Below are positions 1-5,884 of a DNA stretch of 48,982 nt, in pieces (the stretch's first letter is position 1; each line of letters starts with the position of its first letter). Source of the stretch: CAYGGE01 sp966250865. GTDB taxonomy: Bacteria; Patescibacteriota; UBA1384; CAYGGE01. Position numbers and translations under genes: made by a program. The notes beneath the pieces are model-generated. The model saw nothing but the letters and a program-made list of their open reading frames with translations. It ran no database searches and was not told where the DNA came from. The DNA is taken from the NCBI GenBank assembly GCA_966250865.1, contig CBINIT010000003.1:1-48982 (forward strand), in the 5' to 3' direction.

Positions 1-174
1 TTTATCACCTTTTGGCCCGGTTGCTCCTCTTGGCCCAGTCTTCACGGTCTCAGTACCTTTGTCAGCACTTGCCGTAAGACTATTGATCAGTTGCGAGACC
101 CCAACTATGGCGATGAGCGCGATGAAAACTTGCGGAAGAATCCCTTGACGAAATAGTTTTTTAAGATCTGCCAT
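1..174 (-). CDS. Collagen-like membrane-anchored protein, truncated by window edge
   Basis: Only the first 58 codons are inside the window; the gene runs off the left edge. Translation from the ATG at 174 gives a short basic N-terminus, one hydrophobic segment (about residues 12-32, FIALIAIVGVSQLI) that can act as signal or anchor, a short linker, and then the start of Gly-X-Y triplets (GPR GAT GPK GDK). Triplets of this kind define bacterial collagen-like surface proteins, which form trimeric stalks outside the cell. The frame is open to the edge. The Shine-Dalgarno sequence before the ATG is weak. How many triplets follow, and what the C-terminal domain is, cannot be seen. Confidence 0.75.
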   Translation of the reverse strand, partial: MADLKKLFRQGILPQVFIALIAIVGVSQLINSLTASADKGTETVKTGPRGATGPKGDK

Positions 175-308
175 TCCCTGCCTTTACATTTATTTTTCTA
201 AAAGATGAGCACTCTTTAATGATAAGAGGGTTTGGAGAGTTTGTAAATATAATAGTACCTACTGGTCGTGTGCGTGACGAGTTGGGCAAGGAGTGGTACG
301 ATCAGCCT

Positions 309-755
309 ATGAATAATATAACTACTCAACATGATAAACAGGTTAAAGATTACCTTGGCTCAGTTAACGATGAGCAAACAGTCAAGGACAGCCAGGTGCT
401 CATTGAGATAATGCAGAAAATTAGTGGCCATGAGCCAAAGCTGGGCAATGTTGGTACTATTGGATTTGATACCTATCATTATAAATACGATAGTGGTCGT
501 GAGGGTGATGGTCAAATTATCAGCTTTTACCCAAGAAAAGGTAAGATTACTATTTACCTAATGGACGGCACGGCACGTTACGCTGAGTTACTGGCTAAGC
601 TAGGTAAGCATACTGTTACGGGGTACTGTCTCTATATTAAGCAGCTGAGCGATATCGAGCTGCCTATTCTTGAGCGAATCTTGCAGGAGTCGTATACGTA
701 CGTAAAGTCCCAAGATGGACAGGTACATGGAATATTGTGGAAAGCTAAAAAGTAG
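309..755 (+). CDS. DUF1801 (YdhG-like) domain protein
   Basis: A 148-residue protein if started at the ATG at 309, which has an AAGGAG at 288-293. The frame is open to 219, but the extra residues do not look like the family. Family signs are a central TIGFDTYHYKYDSGREGD stretch, the SFYPRKGKITIYLM segment, then LLAKLGKHTVTGYCLYIKQL and a terminal helix. This matches the DUF1801/YdhG layout, a small alpha-beta domain of unknown biochemical role. It stands alone, divergent from the collagen-like gene. Family assignment is confident; function is not known. Confidence 0.8.
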   Translation: MNNITTQHDKQVKDYLGSVNDEQTVKDSQVLIEIMQKISGHEPKLGNVGTIGFDTYHYKYDSGREGDGQIISFYPRKGKITIYLMDGTARYAELLAKLGKHTVTGYCLYIKQLSDIELPILERILQESYTYVKSQDGQVHGILWKAKK

Positions 756-896
756 CTACTTCCAGACGCTCACACAAAAAAACGGCCATCTTTTGGTGAC
801 CATTCTTCGTATGGCAGGGGATAGTTGAAGCCGTTCGAATTTTCGTCCTAAACCTCTCACCTCAGCTACCAACTTTTGAGAAATTAGCAACTGGGT

Positions 897-957
897 GAGG
901 AGGTTCTAGTTTTTTTCACCTAGAACCTCCTCGTGATCGCTACCCGGTATCGATCAC
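897..957. terminator. Two tandem stem-loops at the 3' end of the small GC-rich gene
   Basis: A perfect 13-bp inverted repeat, GAGGAGGTTCTAG at 897-909 and its complement at 920-932, has a 10-nt loop containing a T run. A second repeat, GTGATCG at 933-939 and CGATCAC at 951-957, lies between it and the stop codon of the minus-strand gene. The position suggests an RNA 3' end structure for that gene, but a U tract directly after the stem is missing, so classical intrinsic termination is uncertain. The remaining stretch 756-896 shows nothing else. Confidence 0.5.
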
Positions 958-1295
958 TAGTCTTCCGGGAGGTAGGTTGGCAGATCGTCTGCCGCCTTTC
1001 CGTTGCGGAAGATCATCGCTTCGTTATACAGCCTGGCGATGGATGCCCGAAAGGTACGTGCCGCCTTTACTTTGCGACTCGCGGCGTTCGAGGCGATGAG
1101 ATGGCGTAGCTCGCCGTCTGCTTCGTCATAGTTTCGCTTGAGTGAGCGAAGACCGGCGGTCTTCATTTCAGAATCCAGCTTCCACTGGTATTTCACACCG
1201 CGCATGTAGTTCGTTTCCCTGGTGGTGGTAAGCGTGATTACGCCAGCCATCAGTAGTCCACTCAGAATCAAGGCGAGGCGAATATTGGCGCCCAT
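957..1295 (-). CDS. Small GC-rich membrane-anchored protein, unknown function
   Basis: A 112-residue protein with a single N-terminal hydrophobic segment (LALILSGLLMAGVITL, about residues 7-22) and a charged, mostly helical remainder rich in Arg, Ala and Lys. I recognise no domain. The start is well supported by TTGGAGG just upstream of the ATG at 1295. The gene is clearly richer in G+C than its surroundings, like the two secreted genes at 41011-43202. It has its own promoter (1414-1442), a long hairpin in the 5' untranslated region and stem-loops after the stop, so it forms a single-gene transcription unit. It is probably exported or anchored with its C-terminus outside; this is inference. 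Confidence 0.65.
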   Translation of the reverse strand: MGANIRLALILSGLLMAGVITLTTTRETNYMRGVKYQWKLDSEMKTAGLRSLKRNYDEADGELRHLIASNAASRKVKAARTFRASIARLYNEAMIFRNGKAADDLPTYLPED

Positions 1296-1346
1296 CAGTC
1301 TGTTCCTCCAAGATCTCTAGCAACGGCTACCTGCTAGAGCAGGCGG

Positions 1347-1394
1347 GATGTTCTCCCTAGTAAGCTATACTCGTAGCTTACTACGAAGAACATC
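1347..1394 (-). promoter_or_regulatory. Long hairpin in the 5' UTR of the small GC-rich gene
   Basis: An outer 8-bp stem (1347-1354 with 1387-1394) and an inner stem of at least 9 bp (AGTAAGCTA at 1359-1367 with TAGCTTACT at 1374-1382) are separated by a short internal loop. It lies between the predicted transcription start near 1407 and the Shine-Dalgarno sequence, so it would be in the mRNA leader. It could stabilise the 5' end or control translation. No riboswitch class is recognised. Confidence 0.6.
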
Positions 1395-1413
1395 ATGTTT
1401 ATCCAAACGAATA

Positions 1414-1442
1414 ATGTTAGCATAAATATATCCAAATGTCAA
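1414..1442 (-). promoter_or_regulatory. Sigma70-type promoter
   Basis: Read on the minus strand: TTGACA (1442-1437), 17-nt spacer, TAACAT (1419-1414), with TGC directly before the -10, an extended -10 pattern. Start of transcription is expected near 1407, ahead of the hairpin and the GC-rich small gene. The rest of 1443-1560 shows no gene. Confidence 0.65.
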
Positions 1443-1562
1443 CCTGTTAAATAATCCTTCCACGTCATTTAACAAGTTTGTCAGCGGTGGCCGGAATACA
1501 CGTTTAGTTGCTGAGGCAATTAGCAAACATTCGGTTCAATTCGCTGCAAACCATGCTAAATC

Positions 1563-1587
1563 AAAAATACCCAGGCGTGCTGGGTAC
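1563..1587 (-). terminator. Intrinsic terminator of the tRNA/rpmG unit
   Basis: On the minus strand a 7-bp stem (TACCCAG at 1586-1580 with CTGGGTA at 1574-1568) is followed directly by TTTTT (1567-1563). It lies just after the 3' end of tRNA-Trp, so it closes the tRNA/rpmG transcription unit. Confidence 0.75.
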
Positions 1588-1595
1588 TCTTGATC

Positions 1596-1669
1596 TGGCA
1601 GGGGTGGCCGGAATCGAACCGACAGTCCCGGTTTTGGAGACCGGTGGTTTACCGTTAACCAACACCCCT
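1596..1669 (-). tRNA. tRNA-Trp (CCA anticodon)
   Basis: Acceptor arms AGGGGTG and CACCCCT pair, a GGTTCGATTCC T-arm is present, and the anticodon stem CCGGT/ACCGG closes the loop CTCCAAA with anticodon CCA. Discriminator G and an encoded CCA end are seen. It is the last gene of the tRNA/rpmG unit. Confidence 0.95.
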
Positions 1670-1679
1670 AGATGACTAA

Positions 1680-1697
1680 CCCCGATCGAAATCGGGG
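1680..1697 (-). promoter_or_regulatory. Hairpin between rpmG and tRNA-Trp
   Basis: CCCCGAT (1680-1686) and ATCGGGG (1691-1697) form a 7-bp stem with a 4-nt loop just after the rpmG stop codon. No U tract follows, so it is more likely a processing or mRNA 3'-end stabilising element than a terminator. Confidence 0.5.
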
Positions 1698-1702
1698 CAG
1701 TC

Positions 1703-1870
1703 TTACTTTACTTCTTTGTGAGCAGTGGCCTTCATGCACTGTGGGCAGTACTTTTTGAGGACCATGCGTTCGGTCCCACTGTTGATCTTGTTCTTGGTGG
1801 TGCGGTAGTTGTTGCGACCGCAGTCAGGACAGGTCAGTGAGAATTCAAAGCGATTACCTTTTTTTGCCAT
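1703..1870 (-). CDS. rpmG: 50S ribosomal protein L33 (bL33)
   Basis: A 55-residue protein starting MAKKGNRFEFSLTCPDCGRN and ending ATAHKEVK. It has the two CxxC pairs of the zinc-binding form (C14-P-D-C17 and C42-P-Q-C45) and the YRTTKNK segment typical of bL33. AAAGGAA precedes the ATG. It lies between tRNA-Thr and tRNA-Trp. The classical bacterial order tRNA-rpmG-tRNA-Trp-secE-nusG is recognisable, but here secE and nusG are some 30 kb away next to rplU. Confidence 0.95.
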   Translation of the reverse strand: MAKKGNRFEFSLTCPDCGRNNYRTTKNKINSGTERMVLKKYCPQCMKATAHKEVK

Positions 1871-1895
1871 AATATTCCTTTCAAATTCAATTTTA

Positions 1896-1924
1896 TGCTG
1901 GAGCTGAGTGGAGTCGAACCTTTT
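1896..1924 (-). pseudogene. tRNA 3'-end-like remnant (T-arm and acceptor fragment)
   Basis: Fourteen bases after the tRNA-Thr CCA end, the minus strand reads a T-loop-like GGTTCGACTCC followed by CACTCAGCTCC and AGCA. This resembles the T-arm and 3' acceptor strand of a tRNA, but no matching 5' acceptor, D-arm or anticodon arm lies within tRNA distance and the T-stem pairs poorly. It is best read as the decayed 3' part of a lost tRNA; a chance match or a processing signal is possible. Confidence 0.35.
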
Positions 1925-1937
1925 CAGCTAAAGCGTA

Positions 1938-2012
1938 TGGAGCCGACAGAGGGATTCGAACCCACGGCCTGCTGTTTACAAAACAGCTGCTCTACCACTG
2001 AGCTATGTCGGC
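1938..2012 (-). tRNA. tRNA-Thr (UGU anticodon)
   Basis: Acceptor GCCGACA/TGTCGGC, D-arm TAGCTCAGTGGTAGAGCA, anticodon stem GCTGT/ACAGC with anticodon TGT, T-arm GTGGGTTCGAATCCCTC, and an encoded CCA. It shares acceptor and D-arm with the tRNA-Thr(GGU) at 2752, which suggests duplication from a common ancestor. Confidence 0.95.
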
Positions 2013-2045
2013 ATATCGACCCTCTTAAACATCAAGTAAAAATAT

Positions 2046-2330
2046 TGGTGCCGGGTGAAGGATTCGAACCTCCGTAGCCGTACGGCGCCTGATTTCACTT
2101 ATCCTCTAGTTTCCTATAGGCGTGGACTATCTCATTATCCCTGAGGGATACCGGGTACATAGTCTCTGAACCTTCCCACTCTCTGCATGAAGCCTTGAGG
2201 GGGCTCGGCTGCGGATTGCCATATTCTTGCGAACGTAGGGTTCCCGCAATTCTCCCAGTTTTTCAATCCACCTTGCGGTGGAAAGCTGCTTATGACAGTC
2301 AGGTGTAATTGACCGCTCTACCAACCCGGC
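2046..2330 (-). tRNA. tRNA-Tyr (GUA anticodon), interrupted by a group I intron
   Basis: Exon 1 is 2330-2295 and exon 2 is 2095-2046, the latter with an encoded CCA. Joined, they give an 86-nt class II tRNA: acceptor GCCGGGT/ACCCGGC, anticodon stem CCTGA/TCAGG around loop CTGTAAA (anticodon GTA), a long variable arm with stem GCCG/CGGC, T-arm GGAGGTTCGAATCCTTC, discriminator A. The gene is split between the second and third anticodon bases. Tyr identity rests on the GTA anticodon and long variable arm, both normal for bacterial tRNA-Tyr. An endonuclease gene ends 3 nt upstream of the mature 5' end. Confidence 0.93.
2096..2294 (-). ncRNA. Group I self-splicing intron in tRNA-Tyr (199 nt, ORF-less)
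   Basis: The conserved group I core is visible in order on the minus strand: P element AATTGCGGGAA (2251-2241), Q element AATCCGCAGCC (2217-2207), R element GTTCAGAGACT (2171-2161) and S element GAGATAGTCC (2133-2124). P pairs with Q (P4) and R with S (P7). The 5' exon ends in T, which forms the U-G wobble of P1 with GCAG at 2289-2286; the intron ends in G (2096). P2 is a 6-bp stem with a GCAA tetraloop. The small size and tRNA anticodon position resemble the IC3-type introns known from cyanobacterial tRNA-Leu. No protein is encoded inside. Confidence 0.92.
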
Positions 2331-2333
2331 ATG

Positions 2334-2717
2334 TTACACTTGATGTTTTTGATATTTTGGATGTTCAATAGTGATTTCGCTACGAGCAGTAACCTCTTTC
2401 CATGGAATGCTAAATCTTTGACCTCGTTCAGTGTAAACGAACAGCAAGTCAAATGCACTATCATCATATTTCTTGGCATAGTGAAAGGACTGATTCCCGC
2501 CTGTTGTTCTAAGACCTACAAAGCACTGGTTTTTAGCTTTATAGAGTCCAGCATATTTGACTTGTACTCTCGCAATGTCGCCATCTTTCTCTACGATCAG
2601 ATCGTAAGGTCGCTTATCGCCGATGGGTAAACAAACCTCATAACCTTGATTTATGTAATGATGAATGGCATTGCTTAGCGCAATATCACCACGATCCTTA
2701 GTGTTCATAATACTCAT
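2334..2717 (-). CDS. PD-(D/E)XK homing-endonuclease-like protein (I-Ssp6803I type)
   Basis: A 127-residue protein. The N-terminal half, GDIALSNAIHHYINQGYEV then LPIGDKRPYDLIVEKDG and ARVQVKYAGLYKAKN, has the layout of the small PD-(D/E)XK family of group I intron endonucleases whose type member is I-Ssp6803I, encoded in a cyanobacterial tRNA-fMet intron. Candidate catalytic residues are D39 (YDLI) and Q52-V-K54. Unlike the type case, the gene lies outside the intron: its stop codon is 3 nt upstream of the intron-bearing tRNA-Tyr, and tRNA-Thr lies on its other side. The start at 2717 has a weak ribosome site; ATG at 2708 is an alternative. A host restriction-fold nuclease with another role cannot be excluded. 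Confidence 0.75.
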   Translation of the reverse strand: MSIMNTKDRGDIALSNAIHHYINQGYEVCLPIGDKRPYDLIVEKDGDIARVQVKYAGLYKAKNQCFVGLRTTGGNQSFHYAKKYDDSAFDLLFVYTERGQRFSIPWKEVTARSEITIEHPKYQKHQV

Positions 2718-2751
2718 TTTACCTGAGTATAGTGCAGTTGTTAAGGCACTC

Positions 2752-2826
<75 letters not shown>

Positions 2827-2864
2827 AGAGGGATGACAACAAAAACACCCCCAATTACTCGATC

Positions 2865-2893
2865 AATATACCATATTTTTTAGGTCCTGCCAA
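2865..2893 (-). promoter_or_regulatory. Promoter of the tRNA/rpmG unit
   Basis: On the minus strand TTGGCA (2893-2888), 17-nt spacer, TATATT (2870-2865): 5 of 6 consensus bases in each element. Transcription should start near 2858 and run through tRNA-Thr, the endonuclease gene, tRNA-Tyr, tRNA-Thr, rpmG and tRNA-Trp to the terminator at 1563-1587. Confidence 0.65.
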
Positions 2894-2903
2894 GGGATCT
2901 TGT

Positions 2904-3434
2904 TTATTTATTACGTAAAGCCCGCTGGACCTCTTCCCGAACGATTTTACGCAATTCCTTGGCGATGGCGGTAACGGTCTCGGGATCGGCTCCAATACTC
3001 GTCTCTTCCTCTTCGTCAAGGTTGGAGATGATTGCTTCATGGGTTTCATCGAGGTCATCTGAAATGTTCTTCTCAGTATCATCCAGATCTTTCATAAGGG
3101 CAGCCTCAGTTTCATCGATGTCTTCCGAGATGGCCTCTTCCAGATCATCAAATTCTTCGACCAAAGTCTGGGTTTGCAGGTTGACTGAGCGTTGAATGAA
3201 GATGGCGAGGTAGATCGCCTCAAGGGAAACAACAGTGGTCAAGACCAGTAGTACGGTGTCGAGTGAGACCCCAAACATGACAAGAACAAAGATGATAACG
3301 AAGAAGAGAGTGTGAAGGATGATTGATGCCGTTGAGCCAACCCATATGGTTGCTTTGTTGGTGATGCGGTCGAGTAAGTGGCGCTCGTGGAGGTTAGTCG
3401 ACGCCTGTTTTTTGGTAGTTTTCTTCTTAACCAT
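2904..3434 (-). CDS. DUF1003-like two-helix membrane protein with acidic coiled-coil tail
   Basis: A 176-residue protein: basic N-terminus with KKKTTKK, then two adjacent membrane segments (about residues 37-57 and 61-81) separated by a short turn, then a long acidic tail. The tail holds near-repeats of the form D-L/I-D-E/D-T-E/H around residues 95-140 and a basic C-terminal helix ending VQRALRNK. The hairpin of helices with LxxxxAIFIQRS after it resembles DUF1003 proteins, but the match is by layout only. GGGAGGC precedes the ATG. The acidic repeats probably form a cytoplasmic coiled coil. Function unknown. Confidence 0.6.
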   Translation of the reverse strand: MVKKKTTKKQASTNLHERHLLDRITNKATIWVGSTASIILHTLFFVIIFVLVMFGVSLDTVLLVLTTVVSLEAIYLAIFIQRSVNLQTQTLVEEFDDLEEAISEDIDETEAALMKDLDDTEKNISDDLDETHEAIISNLDEEEETSIGADPETVTAIAKELRKIVREEVQRALRNK

Positions 3435-3462
3435 AACGCCTCCCTTTAACTATCGGTTATAC

Positions 3463-3504
3463 AAAAAACTGCATCTTGACTTACGTGAGGAGACTGCAGT
3501 TTTT
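3463..3504 (-). terminator. Terminator after the SpoU methyltransferase gene
   Basis: AAAAACTGCA (3464-3473) and TGCAGTTTTT (3495-3504) form a 10-bp stem with T runs on either strand. It lies after the stop of the minus-strand gene at 3542 and before the minus-strand gene starting at 3434. The 21-nt loop is long for a terminator. Confidence 0.5.
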
Positions 3505-3541
3505 ACTCTTTTGTTAGGATACTATAATGTATGAAAAAATG

Positions 3542-4069
3542 CTACTCTTTGAGGCTAGACTCGTAACGATCGTGGAGATAGTAGAGGGCGGCGGCGCTGG
3601 CTGTCGCTACGTTCAATGAGTGGCCAGTGCCGAGCATCGGCAGGTGGACGACGGCATCAGAGTTGCTAACGACATCTTGGTTGACTCCCTCGGTCTCGTG
3701 GCCAACGATAAGCGCAAGAGGAAAGGTATATGTTGCGTGACGATAATCGATGCTTTGTTCGGTCAGCTCTAGGCTAACGATTTGATATCCAGCCTCTTTT
3801 ACTGTACTGACCGCAGCTTTGGTAGTGGGAAAGTAGCAGTAGGGAACGGCATCAACGCCGGAGAGGCCAGTTTTACGAATCTCTTTATCGGCTCGGCTAC
3901 TGACCCATTCGGGACGAGTATCGCTTTCAAGTTTAGGATATCCGGTCATGCCGCAAAGATAGAGCGCCTCAAGCTGTAATCCATCGGCCAATCGAAAGAG
4001 AGACCCGACGTTATAAAGCGAACGGATGTTGTCGGCGATAAGGATGATGGGCGTACGATTTGCTACCAT
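3542..4069 (-). CDS. SpoU/TrmH-family RNA 2'-O-methyltransferase
   Basis: A 175-residue SPOUT methyltransferase without the N-terminal substrate-binding domain seen in some relatives. All three SpoU motifs are present: N-x-RS-x-x-NVGS-x-FR near residues 14-26, ALIVGHETEGV in the centre, and LPMLGTGHSLNVATASAAALY at the C-terminus. These form the knotted SAM-binding site; family members methylate the 2'-OH of tRNA or rRNA riboses. The exact target cannot be told from sequence. CGGAG precedes the ATG with good spacing. Confidence 0.9.
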   Translation of the reverse strand: MVANRTPIILIADNIRSLYNVGSLFRLADGLQLEALYLCGMTGYPKLESDTRPEWVSSRADKEIRKTGLSGVDAVPYCYFPTTKAAVSTVKEAGYQIVSLELTEQSIDYRHATYTFPLALIVGHETEGVNQDVVSNSDAVVHLPMLGTGHSLNVATASAAALYYLHDRYESSLKE

Positions 4070-4152
4070 ATGCGCTCCGAGTTATCCCCATCTTGCATAC
4101 CTGCTAACCAGATGCGACAATGAGCCTAATATTTAGCAAGATGGAGGTCATT

Positions 4153-4266
4153 ATGGAAGACCAAATGATGATGAACGATGAAGAGGGTACAATGAACGAC
4201 GAAGAAGCTGCTACCGATGATGCAGCCATGATGTCGAGTGAACCAGCTGCTGAAGAAGCGGAATAA
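4153..4266 (+). CDS. Acidic Met-rich mini-protein (37 residues)
   Basis: A short frame with a strong GGAGGT seven bases before the ATG and an intrinsic terminator after the stop, so it has the parts of a real small gene. The product has 14 Asp/Glu, 7 Met and no Lys or Arg (starting MEDQMMMNDEEGTMNDEE). It cannot span a membrane and is probably disordered. An 8-bp inverted repeat (CATCTTGC at 4089-4096, GCAAGATG at 4136-4143) sits just upstream and may fold in the leader. No family is recognised; metal binding through Met and acidic residues is only a guess. Confidence 0.6.
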   Translation: MEDQMMMNDEEGTMNDEEAATDDAAMMSSEPAAEEAE

Positions 4267-4283
4267 TCACGTCATTCTTTTTC

Positions 4284-4316
4284 AAAAGAGGCCCAGCAAT
4301 GGGTCTCTTTTATTTT
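4284..4316. terminator. Bidirectional terminator between convergent genes
   Basis: AAAAGAGGCCC (4284-4294) pairs with GGGTCTCTTTT (4301-4311) around a 6-nt loop and is followed by further T residues. It ends the mini-gene on the plus strand and can also serve the TPR gene on the minus strand, whose stop is at 4319. Confidence 0.75.
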
Positions 4317-4318
4317 GC

Positions 4319-5131
4319 CTAGATCCGTCCAGCTCTGACGTCGTCGAGCATCTTCCGATATTTGCGATTAGCTGGGTCATGTTTCAAGGCCTGTTCGAGT
4401 GCCTGAACCGCTTTGGCGGTACTGCCAAGATTGAGGTAGGCGATGGCAAGATTGAAGTGCCGACTGGCAACGCCAGGCTCTAGACGAATAGCTTGCTGGA
4501 AGGCATCACGAGCATCTTCGTAATTTTTCTGCTCAAGGTAGATGATACCCAGTCGACTATAGATCTTCTGGTTTTTTGGATCTTCCGCAGCTAACTTGAG
4601 ATACAGCTTCTCTGCCTTTCGGTAATCCTTGATCGCGAAGAGATCGTCAGCCTCTTGGCCGATATTTTTGGTCTTGGGCTGAAATGGCTTAGTGGATTTT
4701 TCTTGTCGGCTTGTGGTACCGACCGGCTCGCTAACCGGCTTTGTCTGTTGGAGGTCAGCCCAGAATTCCTTGGCAGCGGTAGCTGTTTCTTCTGGTTGGG
4801 ATTCGTTGGTCGGCCCAGCGGCTGATCTTTTGCGCTCCGGGAGGCTTATCTTGGGCAAGCTGAATTTTGGGAGCTGCCAGGTCGGTTTTGCTGGAGTTGC
4901 TGCTGCAGCCACCATTGGTTTAGTGGGTGGAAGTACCTCGGTCTTAGCTTCCTTGCTCGGTATGGTAGGTAGTGTGGGTAATTTTGGCAAAGTAAACCGA
5001 ATGGGCTGTTTTTCCTGTTTTGGTGACTCTGGGGTCGGTGAATCGACGAGATCGATTGCCTGAGGAAGCCGTCGAATTAAAATAACGAAAGCAATCGCTA
5101 GGGCAACAATGATAATGATAGCGTATATCAT
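4319..5131 (-). CDS. Membrane-anchored TPR protein
   Basis: A 270-residue protein: N-terminal membrane segment (residues 2-20, IYAIIIIVALAIAFVILI), a long Pro/Lys/Ser/Thr-rich linker to about residue 155, then about three tetratricopeptide repeats (ADDLFAIKDYRKAEKLYLKL; YSRLGIIYLEQKNYEDARDA; HFNLAIAYLNLGSTAKAVQA). The repeats carry the usual small and aromatic positions and end with a basic tail. TPR domains bind other proteins, so this is likely a membrane-tethered scaffold. It lies 24 nt downstream of the clamp-loader gene and is probably cotranscribed with it. No partner can be named. Confidence 0.85.
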   Translation of the reverse strand: MIYAIIIIVALAIAFVILIRRLPQAIDLVDSPTPESPKQEKQPIRFTLPKLPTLPTIPSKEAKTEVLPPTKPMVAAAATPAKPTWQLPKFSLPKISLPERKRSAAGPTNESQPEETATAAKEFWADLQQTKPVSEPVGTTSRQEKSTKPFQPKTKNIGQEADDLFAIKDYRKAEKLYLKLAAEDPKNQKIYSRLGIIYLEQKNYEDARDAFQQAIRLEPGVASRHFNLAIAYLNLGSTAKAVQALEQALKHDPANRKYRKMLDDVRAGRI

Positions 5132-5155
5132 AACGTGTGCTTACTCCGTATCAGA

Positions 5156-5803
5156 CTAGTCTATAGTATAGAGATCAAGGAATAAATTATCAAGCAACAG
5201 GCGCCGATTGACGTTCGTTTGGCAATGAGGAAGATAGCTTAATAAAATCGTTTGACGCTTACTGTCGCTCGGGTCGAGCTGTTTGAGCCAGTCTTCTAGA
5301 TAGGTCGCCAGTGGCTTGTCGCTTTCAGCGAGCTTTTTAGTCAAGTCAAAGTATTCGGGTAGTGATTGTTTGTCGATTGCATCAACAAGCGGAGTCTCAG
5401 AGATAGGGTTGATTCGAATGACTCGACATCGAGAACGGATGGTGGGCAGCAAATCGTCGACTTGCATCGTCGCGAGGATGAGTACAGTTCCTTCTGGGGG
5501 TTCCTCAAGTGTTTTAAGGAGCGCATTGGCTGCTTCTGTTGTAAGCTGTCTGGCATCGGCAATGAACACTAGCTTAAGCGGACTCGTGTACCGAGTCATC
5601 CCTACGAATCGTCGGATCTCTCTGGCGTCTTTCACCTTAATGGGTTCGGTTTTAGTAAACAGGAGATAATCAGCCGGGTTGATTGAAAGCCCTTGAATGA
5701 AATCGTCAACGAGTTGCTGTGCTGATGACGCGTCTGTCTCTAAGATCAGCGCGTGAGGCAGCTGGTTAGCGGCAGAACGTTGTAGCAGGGGATTATCTGA
5801 CAT
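5156..5803 (-). CDS. holB: DNA polymerase III delta'-like clamp-loader subunit
   Basis: A 215-residue protein related to the delta'/gamma-tau clamp loader. It has the EAANALLKTLEEPPEGTVLILAT segment and the LLPTIRSRCRVIRI stretch with the SRC motif that supplies the trans-acting arginine. The N-terminus has no P-loop and no zinc module, and at 215 residues it is much shorter than typical delta' (about 300 or more), so the C-terminal collar domain is reduced. Lack of a P-loop fits delta', which does not bind ATP. The start is the ATG at 5803 with a weak ribosome site. It could instead be a DnaX-like paralogue, but delta' is the best reading. Confidence 0.8.
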   Translation of the reverse strand: MSDNPLLQRSAANQLPHALILETDASSAQQLVDDFIQGLSINPADYLLFTKTEPIKVKDAREIRRFVGMTRYTSPLKLVFIADARQLTTEAANALLKTLEEPPEGTVLILATMQVDDLLPTIRSRCRVIRINPISETPLVDAIDKQSLPEYFDLTKKLAESDKPLATYLEDWLKQLDPSDSKRQTILLSYLPHCQTNVNRRLLLDNLFLDLYTID

Positions 5804-5836
5804 AGTACTTATACTACCATACGATTACGACAATGG

Positions 5837-5865
5837 TTCACGGAGGAGCTGAGTTGGAGTATACT
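5837..5865 (+). promoter_or_regulatory. Promoter of the ABC exporter operon
   Basis: TTCACG (5837-5842), 17-nt spacer, TATACT (5860-5865). The start of transcription would fall close to the AAGGAGT ribosome site at 5874-5880. It serves the ABC ATPase, permease and alkyltransferase-like genes, which overlap each other. Confidence 0.55.
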
Positions 5866-5884
5866 GAGCATGCAAGGAGTCTAG

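Noticed and set aside
1895..2077. 60-residue frame over the tRNA-Thr/tRNA-Tyr ends, with repeated GFEP-type words
   Set aside because: Such words are translations of tRNA T-arms; this is a known artefact.
2127..2324. 65-residue frame across the tRNA-Tyr exon and intron
   Set aside because: It runs through the tRNA exon and the conserved catalytic core of the intron, so it is a by-product of RNA sequence and not an intron-encoded protein.
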